Below are positions 26,472 to 35,199 of a DNA stretch of 64,000 nucleotides, one piece after another. How positions within the stretch are numbered: the stretch's first letter is position 1; the number at the start of each line of letters is the position of its first letter. The stretch is from Paraflavitalea pollutisoli. Lineage in GTDB: Bacteria > Bacteroidota > Bacteroidia > Chitinophagales > Chitinophagaceae. Below the pieces are notes generated by a model. That model made no database searches. It was not told the origin of the DNA and was given only the letters and a program-made list of their open reading frames with translations. The translations under genes were made by a program, and so were the position numbers. The DNA lies in contig NZ_JARKMX010000008.1 of NCBI RefSeq assembly GCF_029360705.1, positions 1,053,949-1,117,948 of the forward strand, written 5' to 3'.

Positions 26472-27452
26472 TTATCCGCCAATAGCGATCATCGACCTGT
26501 TCTCGATCAACAGGGGGTCGGTGTGTGTGTAGTCGTCGGTAATCTGCCCGCCCCGCTCGGCCGCTTTGGTCGCTATACATTCCCGGATCAGGGGGTCGAT
26601 GTCAAGTCCCTGCCGCAAGGCGCTCAACAGATCTGTCTCGGTTCTGGAAAAAAGGCAGTTCTTCATCTTACCGTCGGCCGTCAGCCGCATCCGGTTGCAA
26701 TCATCGCAAAACGGTTTCGTCATGGTACTGATGATGGCGAAAGTGCCGGCATGCCCTTCCACCTGAAAATTCTTGGCGGTATCGTGTTTTTTGTGCGCGA
26801 TCGGCGCAAACTGGAAGCGCTGGCCTACGATATCGAGTATCTCCTGCAAGCCGATCACCCTGGCGTATTCCCAATGGTTACCGGTGAAAGGCATGAATTC
26901 AATAAAACGGATATGTAAAGGCAGCTCTTGGGTAAGGGCTACAAAATCATTGATCTCCCCATCATTGATGCCTTTCATGGCCACCACATTCACTTTAACC
27001 CGCATACCAAGGCGCGTAGCGAGCAGGATATTGTCATATACCTGTTGAAAATGATCGCGGCGGGTGAGGTGCTGGAAGGTGTCGCGTTGCAGCGTATCGA
27101 GGCTGATGTTGACGGACCGGAGGCCGGCCTCCTGCAACACATCGGCAAACTCATGGAGTCGTATGCCATTGGTGGTCATGGTGAGTTCTACGGGGTATTT
27201 ACCCAGCCGGCGAATGATGTCCGCCGCCTCTTTCCGTACCAGGGGCTCACCACCTGTCAACCGGATCTTCTTCACCCCCAATCGCACAAACAGGGACGCG
27301 ATCTGGTCGATCTCTTCCGGTTGCATAAGGTGTTTGTGCGGCATACAGCTGATCTTCTCATCGGGCATACAATAGAAACAACGAAGGTTGCAACTATCAG
27401 TGAGTGAGATCCGCAGGTAGTCATGAACCCTCTTATAACCATCTATCAGCAT
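26472..27452 (-). CDS. moaA: GTP 3',8-cyclase (radical SAM)
   Basis: This 326-residue enzyme performs the first step of molybdenum cofactor synthesis. The radical-SAM cluster ligands are Cys21, Cys25 and Cys28 (C-N-L-R-C-F-Y-C). The C-terminal cluster motif F-C-D-D-C-N-R with a third cysteine in K-N-C-L-F is present. The protein ends in the conserved Gly-Gly needed for activity. It heads the minus-strand operon moaA-rdx-moeA-tauE-moaD-moaE-moaCB. The promoter must lie in 27453-27779, but no convincing -33/-7 pair was found there for this strand. Confidence 0.96.
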   Translation of the reverse strand: MLIDGYKRVHDYLRISLTDSCNLRCFYCMPDEKISCMPHKHLMQPEEIDQIASLFVRLGVKKIRLTGGEPLVRKEAADIIRRLGKYPVELTMTTNGIRLHEFADVLQEAGLRSVNISLDTLQRDTFQHLTRRDHFQQVYDNILLATRLGMRVKVNVVAMKGINDGEINDFVALTQELPLHIRFIEFMPFTGNHWEYARVIGLQEILDIVGQRFQFAPIAHKKHDTAKNFQVEGHAGTFAIISTMTKPFCDDCNRMRLTADGKMKNCLFSRTETDLLSALRQGLDIDPLIRECIATKAAERGGQITDDYTHTDPLLIENRSMIAIGG

Positions 27453-27779
27453 ACACTATCGGTTGACTGTAAAACCATTGTCTTTATTCGAACATTACCG
27501 GGGAGGCTGCCGGCGCAGTTGCCCCCAATGCCATAAAGATACCTCATTATTGCGGGGTAACCATGCTTAAAAACGGCAATTGCAGGTCATATTCACCAAT
27601 CCTTAACCAGTTTTGTACATTATTAATTTTAAAATCACGTTAAACTTCAGCAGCGGATCTGCGTCTCAATTCCTGATGCGACGATGCAGGAGCATTTGTG
27701 GCAGTTTTTTTGTCACAGGTAAGCAGACGTCACCGCATCGACCGGTACCCATCGTGATCACCGTGCAATAAATCATCAT
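27453..27779. other. Divergent intergenic region between moaA and the DUF1800 gene
   Basis: The 327-bp gap separates divergent genes and should hold two promoters. The part near 27600-27650 is AT-rich (ttttgtacattattaattttaaaa) and suits promoter opening. A short stem TGTGGCA (27697-27703) with TGTCACA (27711-27717) encloses a T-rich loop. I found no full TTTG-n19-TAnnTTTG promoter in either direction, no fold resembling the known molybdenum-cofactor riboswitch, and no open reading frame of interest. Confidence 0.4.
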
Positions 27780-29795
27780 ATGAAAAAGTTCGTCAGTATC
27801 TTTTCTCGTAGTTTCTTTTTGCTGGTGGCGGGCAGCATCGTTTGTTCGTTCCTGCTGGCTCCGCCAGAGAACAGCGCGCACAGCAACTTTCCTTACAAAA
27901 AAGCTAAACTAACCGATCGGCAGGCGGCCGCCCACCTGCTTAACCGCTTCAGCTTTGGTCCCCGCCCCGGCGATGTAGACCGGGTAGTAGACATAGGACT
28001 TGAAAAATGGTTTCGCCAGCAATTGGAGGCCAGCCTGCCCAGCGATACGCTTTCGCAGTTGCTGGTGCCCTACGAAGCACTGACATTGACCAATGACCAG
28101 ATCTCTGACATTTATCCCCGTGGCGGGCAACTGGTACGCTGGGCCATACGCGATGGTTATATCGACAAAGATTCCGTCAACACGGTCGATCAGAAAGCCT
28201 ACCGCGACCAGTTGCAGCAATACATGAAGGACAAAGGCCTGCGCCCATCGCAACAACTGTATTCGCAACTCTTCAACCAGAAAATATTACGGGCTGTTTA
28301 CTCCGACAACCAATTGCAGGAAGTGCTGACCGATTTCTGGTTCAACCATTTCAATGTCTCCCTCACGAAAAACGAGTGCGGTTTATACGTACTTCCTTAC
28401 GAACGCGACATCATCCGCGCCAATGTATTGGGCGATTTCGAGAACCTGCTGATCGCCACCGCCAAGTCGCCCGCCATGTTGTATTACCTCGACAATGTTA
28501 CCAGCGTGAGTGACGACGCGCCCGCCCCCAATTCAAAAGCGGCCGCGGTACGCGACCTGATGACTCAACGGTATGCCGACGATACTTCGACCAAAGCCAT
28601 GGCTTTTAAAAAACTTCAACAGCAACGCAAAACACGCGGACTGAATGAGAACTATGCCCGCGAGGTGATGGAGTTGCATACCCTGGGGGTAGATGGTGGG
28701 TATACACAGCAAGATGTTACCAATGCAGCGCGTGTACTTACCGGCTGGACGGTGTACCCCTTCCGGGAATATGGCAACAATGCCCTGCGTAAGCAGCTTG
28801 AAAAACTGGGTACCGAAAAGATGGTGAAGCAAGGTTATGTACACGATGGCGATTTCCTCTTCATCGCCAACCGGCACGATAAAAATGCCAAGACTGTATT
28901 GGGCCATACCTTTAAAGCAGGTGGTGGTTTTGAAGAAGGCCTTGACCTCTTGCGCATGCTGGCGCACCACGCTTCGACCGCCCAATTCATCTCGAAAAAA
29001 CTGGCCGTGCGGTTTGTCAACGACAATCCACCACCCAGCCTCATCGATAAAATGGCCAAAACTTTCCTGGCCAAAAACGGCAATATCCGGGAAGTGTTGC
29101 TCACGATGGTAAGTGCTCCGGAATTCTGGAGTAAGGAAGCATTGCGGGAAAAAACCAAGTCGCCCTTCGAGCTGGCCATTAGTTCGGTGCGCAACCTCGA
29201 TGCGAAGATCACGCAGCCCGCCCAGTTGTACAACTGGATCAATAAAATGGGACAAAGGTTGTATTACTATCAGGCACCTACCGGTTTTCCAGACAATGGC
29301 AAGTACTGGATCAATACCGGCTCCCTGCTCAACCGCATGAACTTTGGACTGGCGCTGGCATCCAACCGCATTCCCGGGGTTACGGTCGATCTGTATGCCC
29401 TCAACAACCACCACGAGCCGGAGAGCGCTGAAGCTGCCCTGGCTACTTACGGTAAAATGATCATGCCGGAACGGGACCTGGAAGCATCGCTCAAGCGGCT
29501 CACCCCCTTGCTCAATGCGCCCGACCTCGACAAAAAGGTCAATGAGGCCGCCGGCAAAGCAGCGCCAACCCGCGAAAGCACGATGATGGATGCGGCCAAC
29601 GATACCGGTTTGATGGACGAAACGGCAGGCCTGATGACAGCCCGGAAAGAAAAACAAAAGAAGAAAAACGATAAGATCCCGAAGAATCCCAACAAGAACG
29701 GCAACGCCACCCTGCCGATGAACAAGGGCAACAACACGATGTTGTCGCAGGTGGTGGGTATCATTATCGGATCACCCGAATTTCAACGCAAATAA
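27780..29795 (+). CDS. DUF1800 domain-containing exported protein
   Basis: This 671-residue protein has a signal peptide (F-F-L-L-V-A-G-S-I-V near 12-21) and the DUF1800 signature: A-A-A-H-L-L-N-R-F-S-F-G-P-R near 41-54, F-W-F-N-H-F-N-V, L-N-E-N-Y-A-R-E-V-M-E-L-H-T-L-G-V-D-G-G-Y-T, and W-x-x-x-x-F-R. A lysine/asparagine-rich low-complexity stretch (about 610-650) is inserted before the terminal S-P-E-F-Q helix. DUF1800 proteins are almost always encoded beside DUF1501 proteins, as here with 13 bp between, and the pair is thought to act outside the cytoplasmic membrane. No biochemical function is firmly established; a role in surface polymer or wall handling has been suggested. Confidence 0.88.
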   Translation: MKKFVSIFSRSFFLLVAGSIVCSFLLAPPENSAHSNFPYKKAKLTDRQAAAHLLNRFSFGPRPGDVDRVVDIGLEKWFRQQLEASLPSDTLSQLLVPYEALTLTNDQISDIYPRGGQLVRWAIRDGYIDKDSVNTVDQKAYRDQLQQYMKDKGLRPSQQLYSQLFNQKILRAVYSDNQLQEVLTDFWFNHFNVSLTKNECGLYVLPYERDIIRANVLGDFENLLIATAKSPAMLYYLDNVTSVSDDAPAPNSKAAAVRDLMTQRYADDTSTKAMAFKKLQQQRKTRGLNENYAREVMELHTLGVDGGYTQQDVTNAARVLTGWTVYPFREYGNNALRKQLEKLGTEKMVKQGYVHDGDFLFIANRHDKNAKTVLGHTFKAGGGFEEGLDLLRMLAHHASTAQFISKKLAVRFVNDNPPPSLIDKMAKTFLAKNGNIREVLLTMVSAPEFWSKEALREKTKSPFELAISSVRNLDAKITQPAQLYNWINKMGQRLYYYQAPTGFPDNGKYWINTGSLLNRMNFGLALASNRIPGVTVDLYALNNHHEPESAEAALATYGKMIMPERDLEASLKRLTPLLNAPDLDKKVNEAAGKAAPTRESTMMDAANDTGLMDETAGLMTARKEKQKKKNDKIPKNPNKNGNATLPMNKGNNTMLSQVVGIIIGSPEFQRK

Positions 29796-29808
29796 AAAAC
29801 CATTTCTT

Positions 29809-31071
29809 ATGTCTACCAGAAGAGCATTCTTAAGATCGGGAGGCCTTGCCTTGTTTGGCATTGGTGTGGGTGGTGTGCCTACCTTCCTGGCAAGGGCCGC
29901 AGAAAGCGGGAAGATCATTGCCCCTTACAAAAAGAACAAAATACTCGTTTGCATATTTCAACGGGGGGCGATGGACGGCCTGATGGCTGTAACGCCTTTC
30001 ACCGATGAATACCTGAAAGCAGCACGCCCTACCCTGTTCATGACAGCAGCAAAGGGTGATAACAATGGACAGCTCATCGACCTCGATGGCCGTTTTGGAC
30101 TGCACCCTTCCATGGCGAGTTTCGAACCATTGTTCCGCGACAAACGGCTGGCCATTGTACATGGTATTGGTTCACCCAACAATACCCGTTCGCATTTCGA
30201 TGCGCAGGATTATATGGAATCGGGTACGCCTTTCAACAAAGGCACTTCCAGTGGTTGGCTCAACCGGGCTGTAGGCCTGCTGGGGCATGAAGCCTCGCCC
30301 TTCCGCGCGGTAAGTTTGACCAGCTCGATGCCCCGTTCGTTTTATGGAGAAAATCCTTCGGTATCGATCAGTAACCTGCAGGACTTTGCCATCCAGATGC
30401 GCGGCAATCCAGTTGGCACCAACCTCGCCGCTAAAAGTTTTGAAGACCTATACGACCAAACCTCCTCCTCGTTACTCAATAAAACCGGTAAAGAAAGTTT
30501 CGATGCCATCAAGCTGTTGCAGAAAACAGATGTGCGCAATTACAAACCAGCCAACAACGTAGTCTATCCAACCAGTGCCCTGGGCAATTCGTTGAAGCAG
30601 ATCGCCCAGCTAATCAAAATGGATGTTGGGCTGGAAGTAGCTTTTGCCGAGTCTGGCGGCTGGGATACGCATTTCAACCAGGGTGCGGTGACCGGTGTTT
30701 TTTCCCGCCATGTACTTGACCTGAGTACGAGCATGACGGCTTTTTGGAATGACCTGGAGGCTTACCAGGATGAAGTAACGGTAATGACCATGACCGAATT
30801 TGGCCGTACCGTCAAGCAGAATGGTACCGGTGGCACGGACCATGGCCGCGGCTCCTGCAATTTCATTCTCGGTAACAAGGTGAGCGGTGGGCAGGTTCAT
30901 GGAAACATGCAACCATTGGCCCCCGAGAACCTCGAAGATGGCCGTGACCTGGCGGTGACCACCGACTTCCGGGCAGTATTCAGCGAGGTGGCCGATAAGC
31001 ACCTCGCACTGAACAACGATACCTTGCTGTTTCCCGATTGGAAGGGGCAAAAGATCGGTGTGATGAGTTAA
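29809..31071 (+). CDS. DUF1501 domain-containing protein with twin-arginine signal
   Basis: This 420-residue protein begins with a Tat signal (T-R-R-A-F-L-R, then a hydrophobic stretch to about residue 31), so it is exported folded. Family motifs include F-Q-R-G-A-M-D-G-L, R-S-H-F-D-A-Q-D-Y-M-E-S-G, W-D-T-H, M-T-E-F-G-R-T and D-H-G-R-G-S. These resemble the metal-binding residues of the alkaline-phosphatase/sulfatase superfamily, to which DUF1501 is related. It follows the DUF1800 gene by 13 bp as the second gene of a two-gene operon ending at a good terminator. The substrate is unknown. Confidence 0.9.
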   Translation: MSTRRAFLRSGGLALFGIGVGGVPTFLARAAESGKIIAPYKKNKILVCIFQRGAMDGLMAVTPFTDEYLKAARPTLFMTAAKGDNNGQLIDLDGRFGLHPSMASFEPLFRDKRLAIVHGIGSPNNTRSHFDAQDYMESGTPFNKGTSSGWLNRAVGLLGHEASPFRAVSLTSSMPRSFYGENPSVSISNLQDFAIQMRGNPVGTNLAAKSFEDLYDQTSSSLLNKTGKESFDAIKLLQKTDVRNYKPANNVVYPTSALGNSLKQIAQLIKMDVGLEVAFAESGGWDTHFNQGAVTGVFSRHVLDLSTSMTAFWNDLEAYQDEVTVMTMTEFGRTVKQNGTGGTDHGRGSCNFILGNKVSGGQVHGNMQPLAPENLEDGRDLAVTTDFRAVFSEVADKHLALNNDTLLFPDWKGQKIGVMS

Positions 31072-31103
31072 TTTACCCAACCATATCCAATACGTCGGCA
31101 ATG

Positions 31104-31136
31104 GCGCCATGGCTCATCCAGCCTGGCGCTTTTTTT
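31104..31136 (+). terminator. Intrinsic terminator after the DUF1501 gene
   Basis: The stem is GCGCCA plus GGCT (31104-31114, one bulged T) with AGCC plus TGGCGC (31120-31129), loop CATCC, followed by T7 (31130-31136). It lies 33 nt after the stop. Confidence 0.88.
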
Positions 31137-31157
31137 CGCCCTCATCAACAAGCAGTG

Positions 31158-32081
31158 CTACCGTATACGATTGAGGGTGTAACTAAACTCACTATTACCG
31201 GGTAGCAGATGGCCTTCCTGATCCAGCAAAAACAGCACCTGGCCATCTCCCAATTGTCCGTACGAGGGAACGGCCAGCGCCGGGCTCACCAACTTTACCA
31301 CCAGGGCATTCTGGTCGCTTGCCGTACCGCGTAATAACGACCAGCTGCCGGTAAGATCATTGGCCTGGCTCATGACGCGGCGCATGGAAAAGCCGGCTGG
31401 TTTACCCGATTGTGGATCGCGGAACAGGAGGATCTTCCATTTCAGTTTAAAACAATCGGCCGACGCCGCTATCCGCTGATCGGCCATCAGCTCCTGGCAA
31501 GGCGTACGCCCCTGAAACTCGATGGTGTCTTTACCTGGCAGCAACCCGGCGTCGGCCGTTTGCCAGGCTGCTGTCGCGATTGTTGCGGGTAACAACGGCA
31601 TACGGCTGAGGGTAAAGCTCTGCGCCGCGGACCCCGCCAGCAATTGCAGGTCGGTGCCCACGAGGTGTAGCAGGTTGTCATTCAGGCGCCACAGCAAAAT
31701 ACTATCCTTCTCATGCCAAAGCCGGTATACAACGCCGCTTCTACTGACTGTTTGCAGATATACACTATCCCAATTTCCCTGCAGGGTGGTTTCTCCCATC
31801 GACCGGTCGGTACGGTTATCGAAATAGTAGCCGTACTCCCGCCAAAGGGTAAAGCTGGCAGGCCGGTTGCCGGCCGCATCGCTATGCAAGGTCAATTTCC
31901 ATTTCATGAAATCGCAACGACCGGTATCCGGTATCGCAAAGAAAGACCGCTGGTCTGCCACACCCGGTGTGGTCGCCCTATAGGTAACCGTCGCACGACC
32001 AGGCTGCCCCTGACAAGCAACAGGAGATAAGAACAAGAGCAACAGTTTGCTCATACAATGACATAGCCGGTGGTGTTGCAT
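31158..32081 (-). CDS. Exported protein of unknown function with two copies of a domain
   Basis: I do not recognise this 307-residue protein. An internal ATG at 32054 (M-S-K-L-L-L-L-F-L) gives a cleaner signal peptide and is the likelier start. The mature part has two similar halves. Each opens with an acidic/cysteine-containing segment (T-G-R-C near 53 and T-P-C-Q near 195), continues with a K-W-K strand plus a D-x-x-x-G-x-P-A-x-F motif, and then L-x-G-x-W. This looks like a duplicated small beta domain, superficially like NlpE/META-type lipoprotein folds. It is convergent with the DUF1501 gene and is the left gene of an accessory block. It has no clear partner. Confidence 0.65.
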   Translation of the reverse strand: MQHHRLCHCMSKLLLLFLSPVACQGQPGRATVTYRATTPGVADQRSFFAIPDTGRCDFMKWKLTLHSDAAGNRPASFTLWREYGYYFDNRTDRSMGETTLQGNWDSVYLQTVSRSGVVYRLWHEKDSILLWRLNDNLLHLVGTDLQLLAGSAAQSFTLSRMPLLPATIATAAWQTADAGLLPGKDTIEFQGRTPCQELMADQRIAASADCFKLKWKILLFRDPQSGKPAGFSMRRVMSQANDLTGSWSLLRGTASDQNALVVKLVSPALAVPSYGQLGDGQVLFLLDQEGHLLPGNSEFSYTLNRIR

Positions 32082-32166
32082 GATCTGTTTTTTATAAAAC
32101 TACCGGGAAGCCAGGTATGAATGCCCATTTTTACACGTGTTGTTTTCATTTGCGGACAAAATGCAG

Positions 32167-32190
32167 GAAACGGCCAGGAAGGGCTGTTTC
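32167..32190 (-). terminator. Possible hairpin terminator of the GNAT-ankyrin gene
   Basis: GAAACGGCC (32167-32175) pairs with GGCTGTTTC (32182-32190) with one G-T wobble and a 6-nt loop, directly beyond the stop of the minus-strand gene. Only a short A-run (32157-32160) would give the T-tract on that strand, so termination efficiency is doubtful. Confidence 0.4.
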
Positions 32191-32191
32191 A

Positions 32192-33481
32192 TCAGCTCAT
32201 TTTTTCCTTGATCAGGGTGATGAGGGCAAAGCGCCCGAGGTGCTGCGCCCAGCCGAGTCCGGTAGCCTGGTATTGTGCATCCAGGATTTGGAGGTCAATG
32301 CCGGCATCCAGTGCCAGCCTGGCCAGCGCCATATCGTTGCGATCGGCTGCCACATGTAACAAGGTTCCCCGGTAATCAAGGTACGTACGATTGACGATAC
32401 CGGGTTGCTGTCGCAGTATATCAGCTGCCTGCTGATGCCACCCGAGGTCCCACGCGTCCAGCGGTGAGCAGGTGGCCTGCCGATCGATCAGCCATTGGGC
32501 GGCTGCCTGTTGTTTGAAATAAGCCGCCACCTGCATCACCGTCATGCCATTCGGTAGCGCCTGATCGAGCTCTTCCTTCGTTAACGCATCATACGCTTTT
32601 TCCATGGCAGCAATGGCTCCACGGCCGGTAGCTTCTGCCAGGGCTGTCAAACCTGGTGATACAGTTTGGCGCAGGTAGTTTTTGTTGACGATCCACCAGG
32701 TACGCCCCATGCCCACAAAGCGAAACCCCACCTGCTCGTACGTACGTCTGCCAATGTGGTTGGCATTGAGCATCACATACCGATACCCTTTCGCAAAAGC
32801 AAACTGACTGGCGGCGATCACCAACGCCTTGCCGATACCCTGCCGTTGATGGGTAGGCAACACTCCTACATTGTACATACCGGCAATGCCCAGCAAACCT
32901 TCGGTAAAGAATAAACAGGTTTGCCCCACGACCTGCCCATTGATCCTGGCCAGGAAACGCTGCGCCTGGACGGGATAAACCCCTAACAGAGCCGGTGTAA
33001 AGGCTCCGCCGTCTCCATAGGGCAGTCCGGCGATGGAGACGATCGCCGTATCATTGTCGGGTGTTATTGCTAATGCACCTGGAGTATTGAATCCTTCCCG
33101 CAGGGTTGAAGGCTCCAGCACCATCCAGTAGGGCCACCAACCGGGTTGAAAGCCCCTGGCGAGGAGATAAGCGCCCAGGTCGGGCGGCTGGGCCGGATAC
33201 AACGACCAAAACCCGATGTGTCCAGCCTCGAGGTGGCGGTAATGCTGCATCATCCGGTCGAGCTGCACTCCGATCTCAGCTCCGTTGAATTTCGGAAAAG
33301 CCACTTCTGCTCCGTTGTTGGCAGTATGCGTGTATACCAGGCCCTGATCGCGGTATACCGTGCCGCCCAGCGCCGTGGCATTGGATACGAACAGTTGCTG
33401 GTGGTTGGCTGCGACAGCCTGCTCCAGCTGCTCATCCGTTGCCTGCCGCAATGCTTCACCTTGTTTGTCGGAATTGCTCAT
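32192..33481 (-). CDS. GNAT acetyltransferase fused to C-terminal ankyrin-like repeats
   Basis: This 429-residue protein has an N-terminal region (about 1-130) that looks like a worn acetyltransferase half. A clear GNAT domain follows near 140-275, with the acetyl-CoA loop H-Q-R-Q-G-I-G-K-A-L after the V-G-V-L-P strand and the N-x-x-x-x-x-x-Y-E-Q-V-G-F-R-F-V end. Residues about 295-425 read as ankyrin repeats (G-T-L-L-H-V-A-A-D-R-N-D, then L-D-A-G-I-D-L). Ankyrin repeats suggest a protein partner or protein substrate. The gene diverges from a second GNAT gene, and two ankyrin-only genes follow that one, so the block may encode interacting proteins. Substrate unknown. Confidence 0.8.
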   Translation of the reverse strand: MSNSDKQGEALRQATDEQLEQAVAANHQQLFVSNATALGGTVYRDQGLVYTHTANNGAEVAFPKFNGAEIGVQLDRMMQHYRHLEAGHIGFWSLYPAQPPDLGAYLLARGFQPGWWPYWMVLEPSTLREGFNTPGALAITPDNDTAIVSIAGLPYGDGGAFTPALLGVYPVQAQRFLARINGQVVGQTCLFFTEGLLGIAGMYNVGVLPTHQRQGIGKALVIAASQFAFAKGYRYVMLNANHIGRRTYEQVGFRFVGMGRTWWIVNKNYLRQTVSPGLTALAEATGRGAIAAMEKAYDALTKEELDQALPNGMTVMQVAAYFKQQAAAQWLIDRQATCSPLDAWDLGWHQQAADILRQQPGIVNRTYLDYRGTLLHVAADRNDMALARLALDAGIDLQILDAQYQATGLGWAQHLGRFALITLIKEKMS

Positions 33482-33584
33482 GGGGAAGAATTAAGTGATG
33501 GTAAAGCTACTCGGAAAAACCTGCCAATTGATTAACTTTATAGTACACGGGTTCGCTTTTTTGCACCTCTTCAAGCAGTATGCC

Positions 33585-34199
33585 ATGAACAGCTTTCAAT
33601 TGACCATCGGGCGCTTTATAATGGGCCTCAAGCGGCCTTCGCGCAGTACCAACAGGCGCCGCCTCCGCGAATGGGGCGAAACCCTGGAATCTTTCACCAT
33701 CCGCGAAGTGACCGATCAGGACCTGTTGCCGCTGGTCGATCTCCATGTTCAAACCTGGGCCGATACGTATTGGACGGTCAAGCAACCGCCCACGCACGAG
33801 ACCCGGGAGCGCCAATGGCGGGAGGTATTCAAGCAGCAAGACGGCAGCTGGTGTTGTTTCGTGGTGCAAAACCGGGCGGGCAAACTGATCGGCTTTGCCC
33901 ATGGGGTGCATTACAGCCACCCGGATATGCCCGGGTTTGAGGGCGAACTGAGCAAGATCTACCTGCTGCTCGAATACCAGCGCCTGGGCCTTGGCCGCTT
34001 ACTGATCGGCCATATCGCCCGAAAATTTCTCGGCCAGGGCATACGGTCCATGCTGTGCTTCGGGGTACCACAAAACCCCTCCAACCGCTTTTACGAAACC
34101 CTGCATGGCGAACGGCTCTACGACAAAAAAGGCGATTTTCACGGTGGCTATGGCTGGAAAGACCTGGAAAAGTTAGCCGCTATTTGCCCCATCGATTAA
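33585..34199 (+). CDS. GNAT-family N-acetyltransferase
   Basis: This protein has 204 residues from the ATG at 33585. A longer reading frame exists to 33495, but its extension is not protein-like and overlaps the promoter area. The domain spans about 40-200, with I-R-E-V-T-D-Q-D, the W-A-D-T-Y-W segment, strand I-G-F-A-H-G-V and the acetyl-CoA loop Q-R-L-G-L-G-R-L-L (R/Q-x-x-G-x-G/A). An unusual feature is the basic N-terminus (R-P-S-R-S-T-N-R-R-R). A TAnnTTTG-like element (TAACTTTA, 33533-33540) lies 45 bp upstream. The ankyrin gene starts about 11 bp after the stop. Substrate unknown. Confidence 0.82.
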   Translation: MNSFQLTIGRFIMGLKRPSRSTNRRRLREWGETLESFTIREVTDQDLLPLVDLHVQTWADTYWTVKQPPTHETRERQWREVFKQQDGSWCCFVVQNRAGKLIGFAHGVHYSHPDMPGFEGELSKIYLLLEYQRLGLGRLLIGHIARKFLGQGIRSMLCFGVPQNPSNRFYETLHGERLYDKKGDFHGGYGWKDLEKLAAICPID

Positions 34200-34210
34200 A
34201 CAACAATATT

Positions 34211-35191
34211 GTGTTGCAACCACCTGAATTAACGCTACCCGTATCTGTCACGATACCCGGAGGACTGTCTACTACGCACCAACTATGGGAAGTACTGCAA
34301 GCGGCAGCAGCAGGCGCAACGACGCAGCTGGCGGCCATGACGGCAGCAGCACCCGGGTTGGTGTATGCACAGTACAACTATACCCCACCCATTCACCTGG
34401 CAGTACGGGAAGGCCATGAAGAGTTGGTCGACTGGTTGCTGCAGCGGGGAGCCCTGGCCCCCGATTACCGCACCTATCCGTTTGGTGACTCCTTGTTGAC
34501 CATCGCCCGCGACAGAGAACACCACCACATCGCTGCGATGCTGGAAAAATTCCTCGCTACACCAGAACGTTCAAAATACCAGGGTGACTATGGTGCCATC
34601 CACTACCAACGATCGGACGAAGAAAAAGCGTTTGAGCAGGCAGTAGACGAGGAAGACCTCCACCTGGTGGAACGCCTGTTACAAGACAAGCCGTCGCTGG
34701 CAACAGACAATAGTTTTTTCTGGTCGGAAGGTATTTTGTGTATGCCCGCCAAGGAGGGCAACCGTGCGTTGGTGCAACTGTTGATGCACTATGGCGCCAC
34801 GGTTCCCACGCTGCTTAAATGGGCGCAATACTATTATTTTGAACAATACGATCACGCCGCTTTTATGCTGCAAGCTGGTATGGATGCCAATACCATGAGC
34901 TGGCACCATGTCACGTTGCTGCATGATATGGCCCAAAAGGGCTATACCGACAAGGCCACCCTGTTGCTGGATTATGGCGCCGATATCGACGCCATCGATG
35001 AAGAATATCAGTCTACCCCGCTGGGTATGGCCGTGCGTTGGGGGCATACAGACATGGTGCACCTGCTGCTCGACCGTGGAGCCAATCCGCAATTGAGCGG
35101 CGCCCCCTGGTCCACGCCCCTGGCCTGGGCCATCAAAAAACAATGGACACCGTTAATAGCCGTACTGCGTGCTGCCGGTGCCACCCATTAA
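34211..35191 (+). CDS. Ankyrin-repeat protein
   Basis: The protein has about 326 residues if it begins at the GTG at 34211 (TTG 34214 is an alternative). The frame is open further left to 34055, but that stretch overlaps the GNAT coding sequence and is rich in arginine, as expected for an antisense-like shadow. Repeats are visible as P-P-I-H-L-A-V-R-E-G-H-E-E-L-V-D-W-L-L-Q-R-G-A, then T-L-L-H-D-M-A-Q-K-G-Y-T-D-K-A-T-L-L-L-D-Y-G-A-D-I-D, and T-P-L-G-M-A-V-R-W-G-H-T. No signal peptide or catalytic domain is seen, so it is probably cytosolic and binds proteins. It forms a set with the neighbouring GNAT and ankyrin genes. Confidence 0.8.
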   Translation: MLQPPELTLPVSVTIPGGLSTTHQLWEVLQAAAAGATTQLAAMTAAAPGLVYAQYNYTPPIHLAVREGHEELVDWLLQRGALAPDYRTYPFGDSLLTIARDREHHHIAAMLEKFLATPERSKYQGDYGAIHYQRSDEEKAFEQAVDEEDLHLVERLLQDKPSLATDNSFFWSEGILCMPAKEGNRALVQLLMHYGATVPTLLKWAQYYYFEQYDHAAFMLQAGMDANTMSWHHVTLLHDMAQKGYTDKATLLLDYGADIDAIDEEYQSTPLGMAVRWGHTDMVHLLLDRGANPQLSGAPWSTPLAWAIKKQWTPLIAVLRAAGATH

Positions 35192-35199
35192 CTCAAAAA

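Noticed and set aside
27453-27779. Molybdenum-cofactor riboswitch upstream of moaA
   Set aside because: I could not find the conserved multi-helix arrangement in this AT-rich region, and the riboswitch is mainly known outside Bacteroidota.
28533-29657. 374-codon minus-strand frame inside the DUF1800 gene
   Set aside because: No motifs and full overlap with a clear DUF1800 protein; treated as a shadow frame.
34055-34210. N-terminal extension of the first ankyrin gene
   Set aside because: Lies within the GNAT coding region and is Arg-rich; GTG 34211 after the GNAT stop is a better start.
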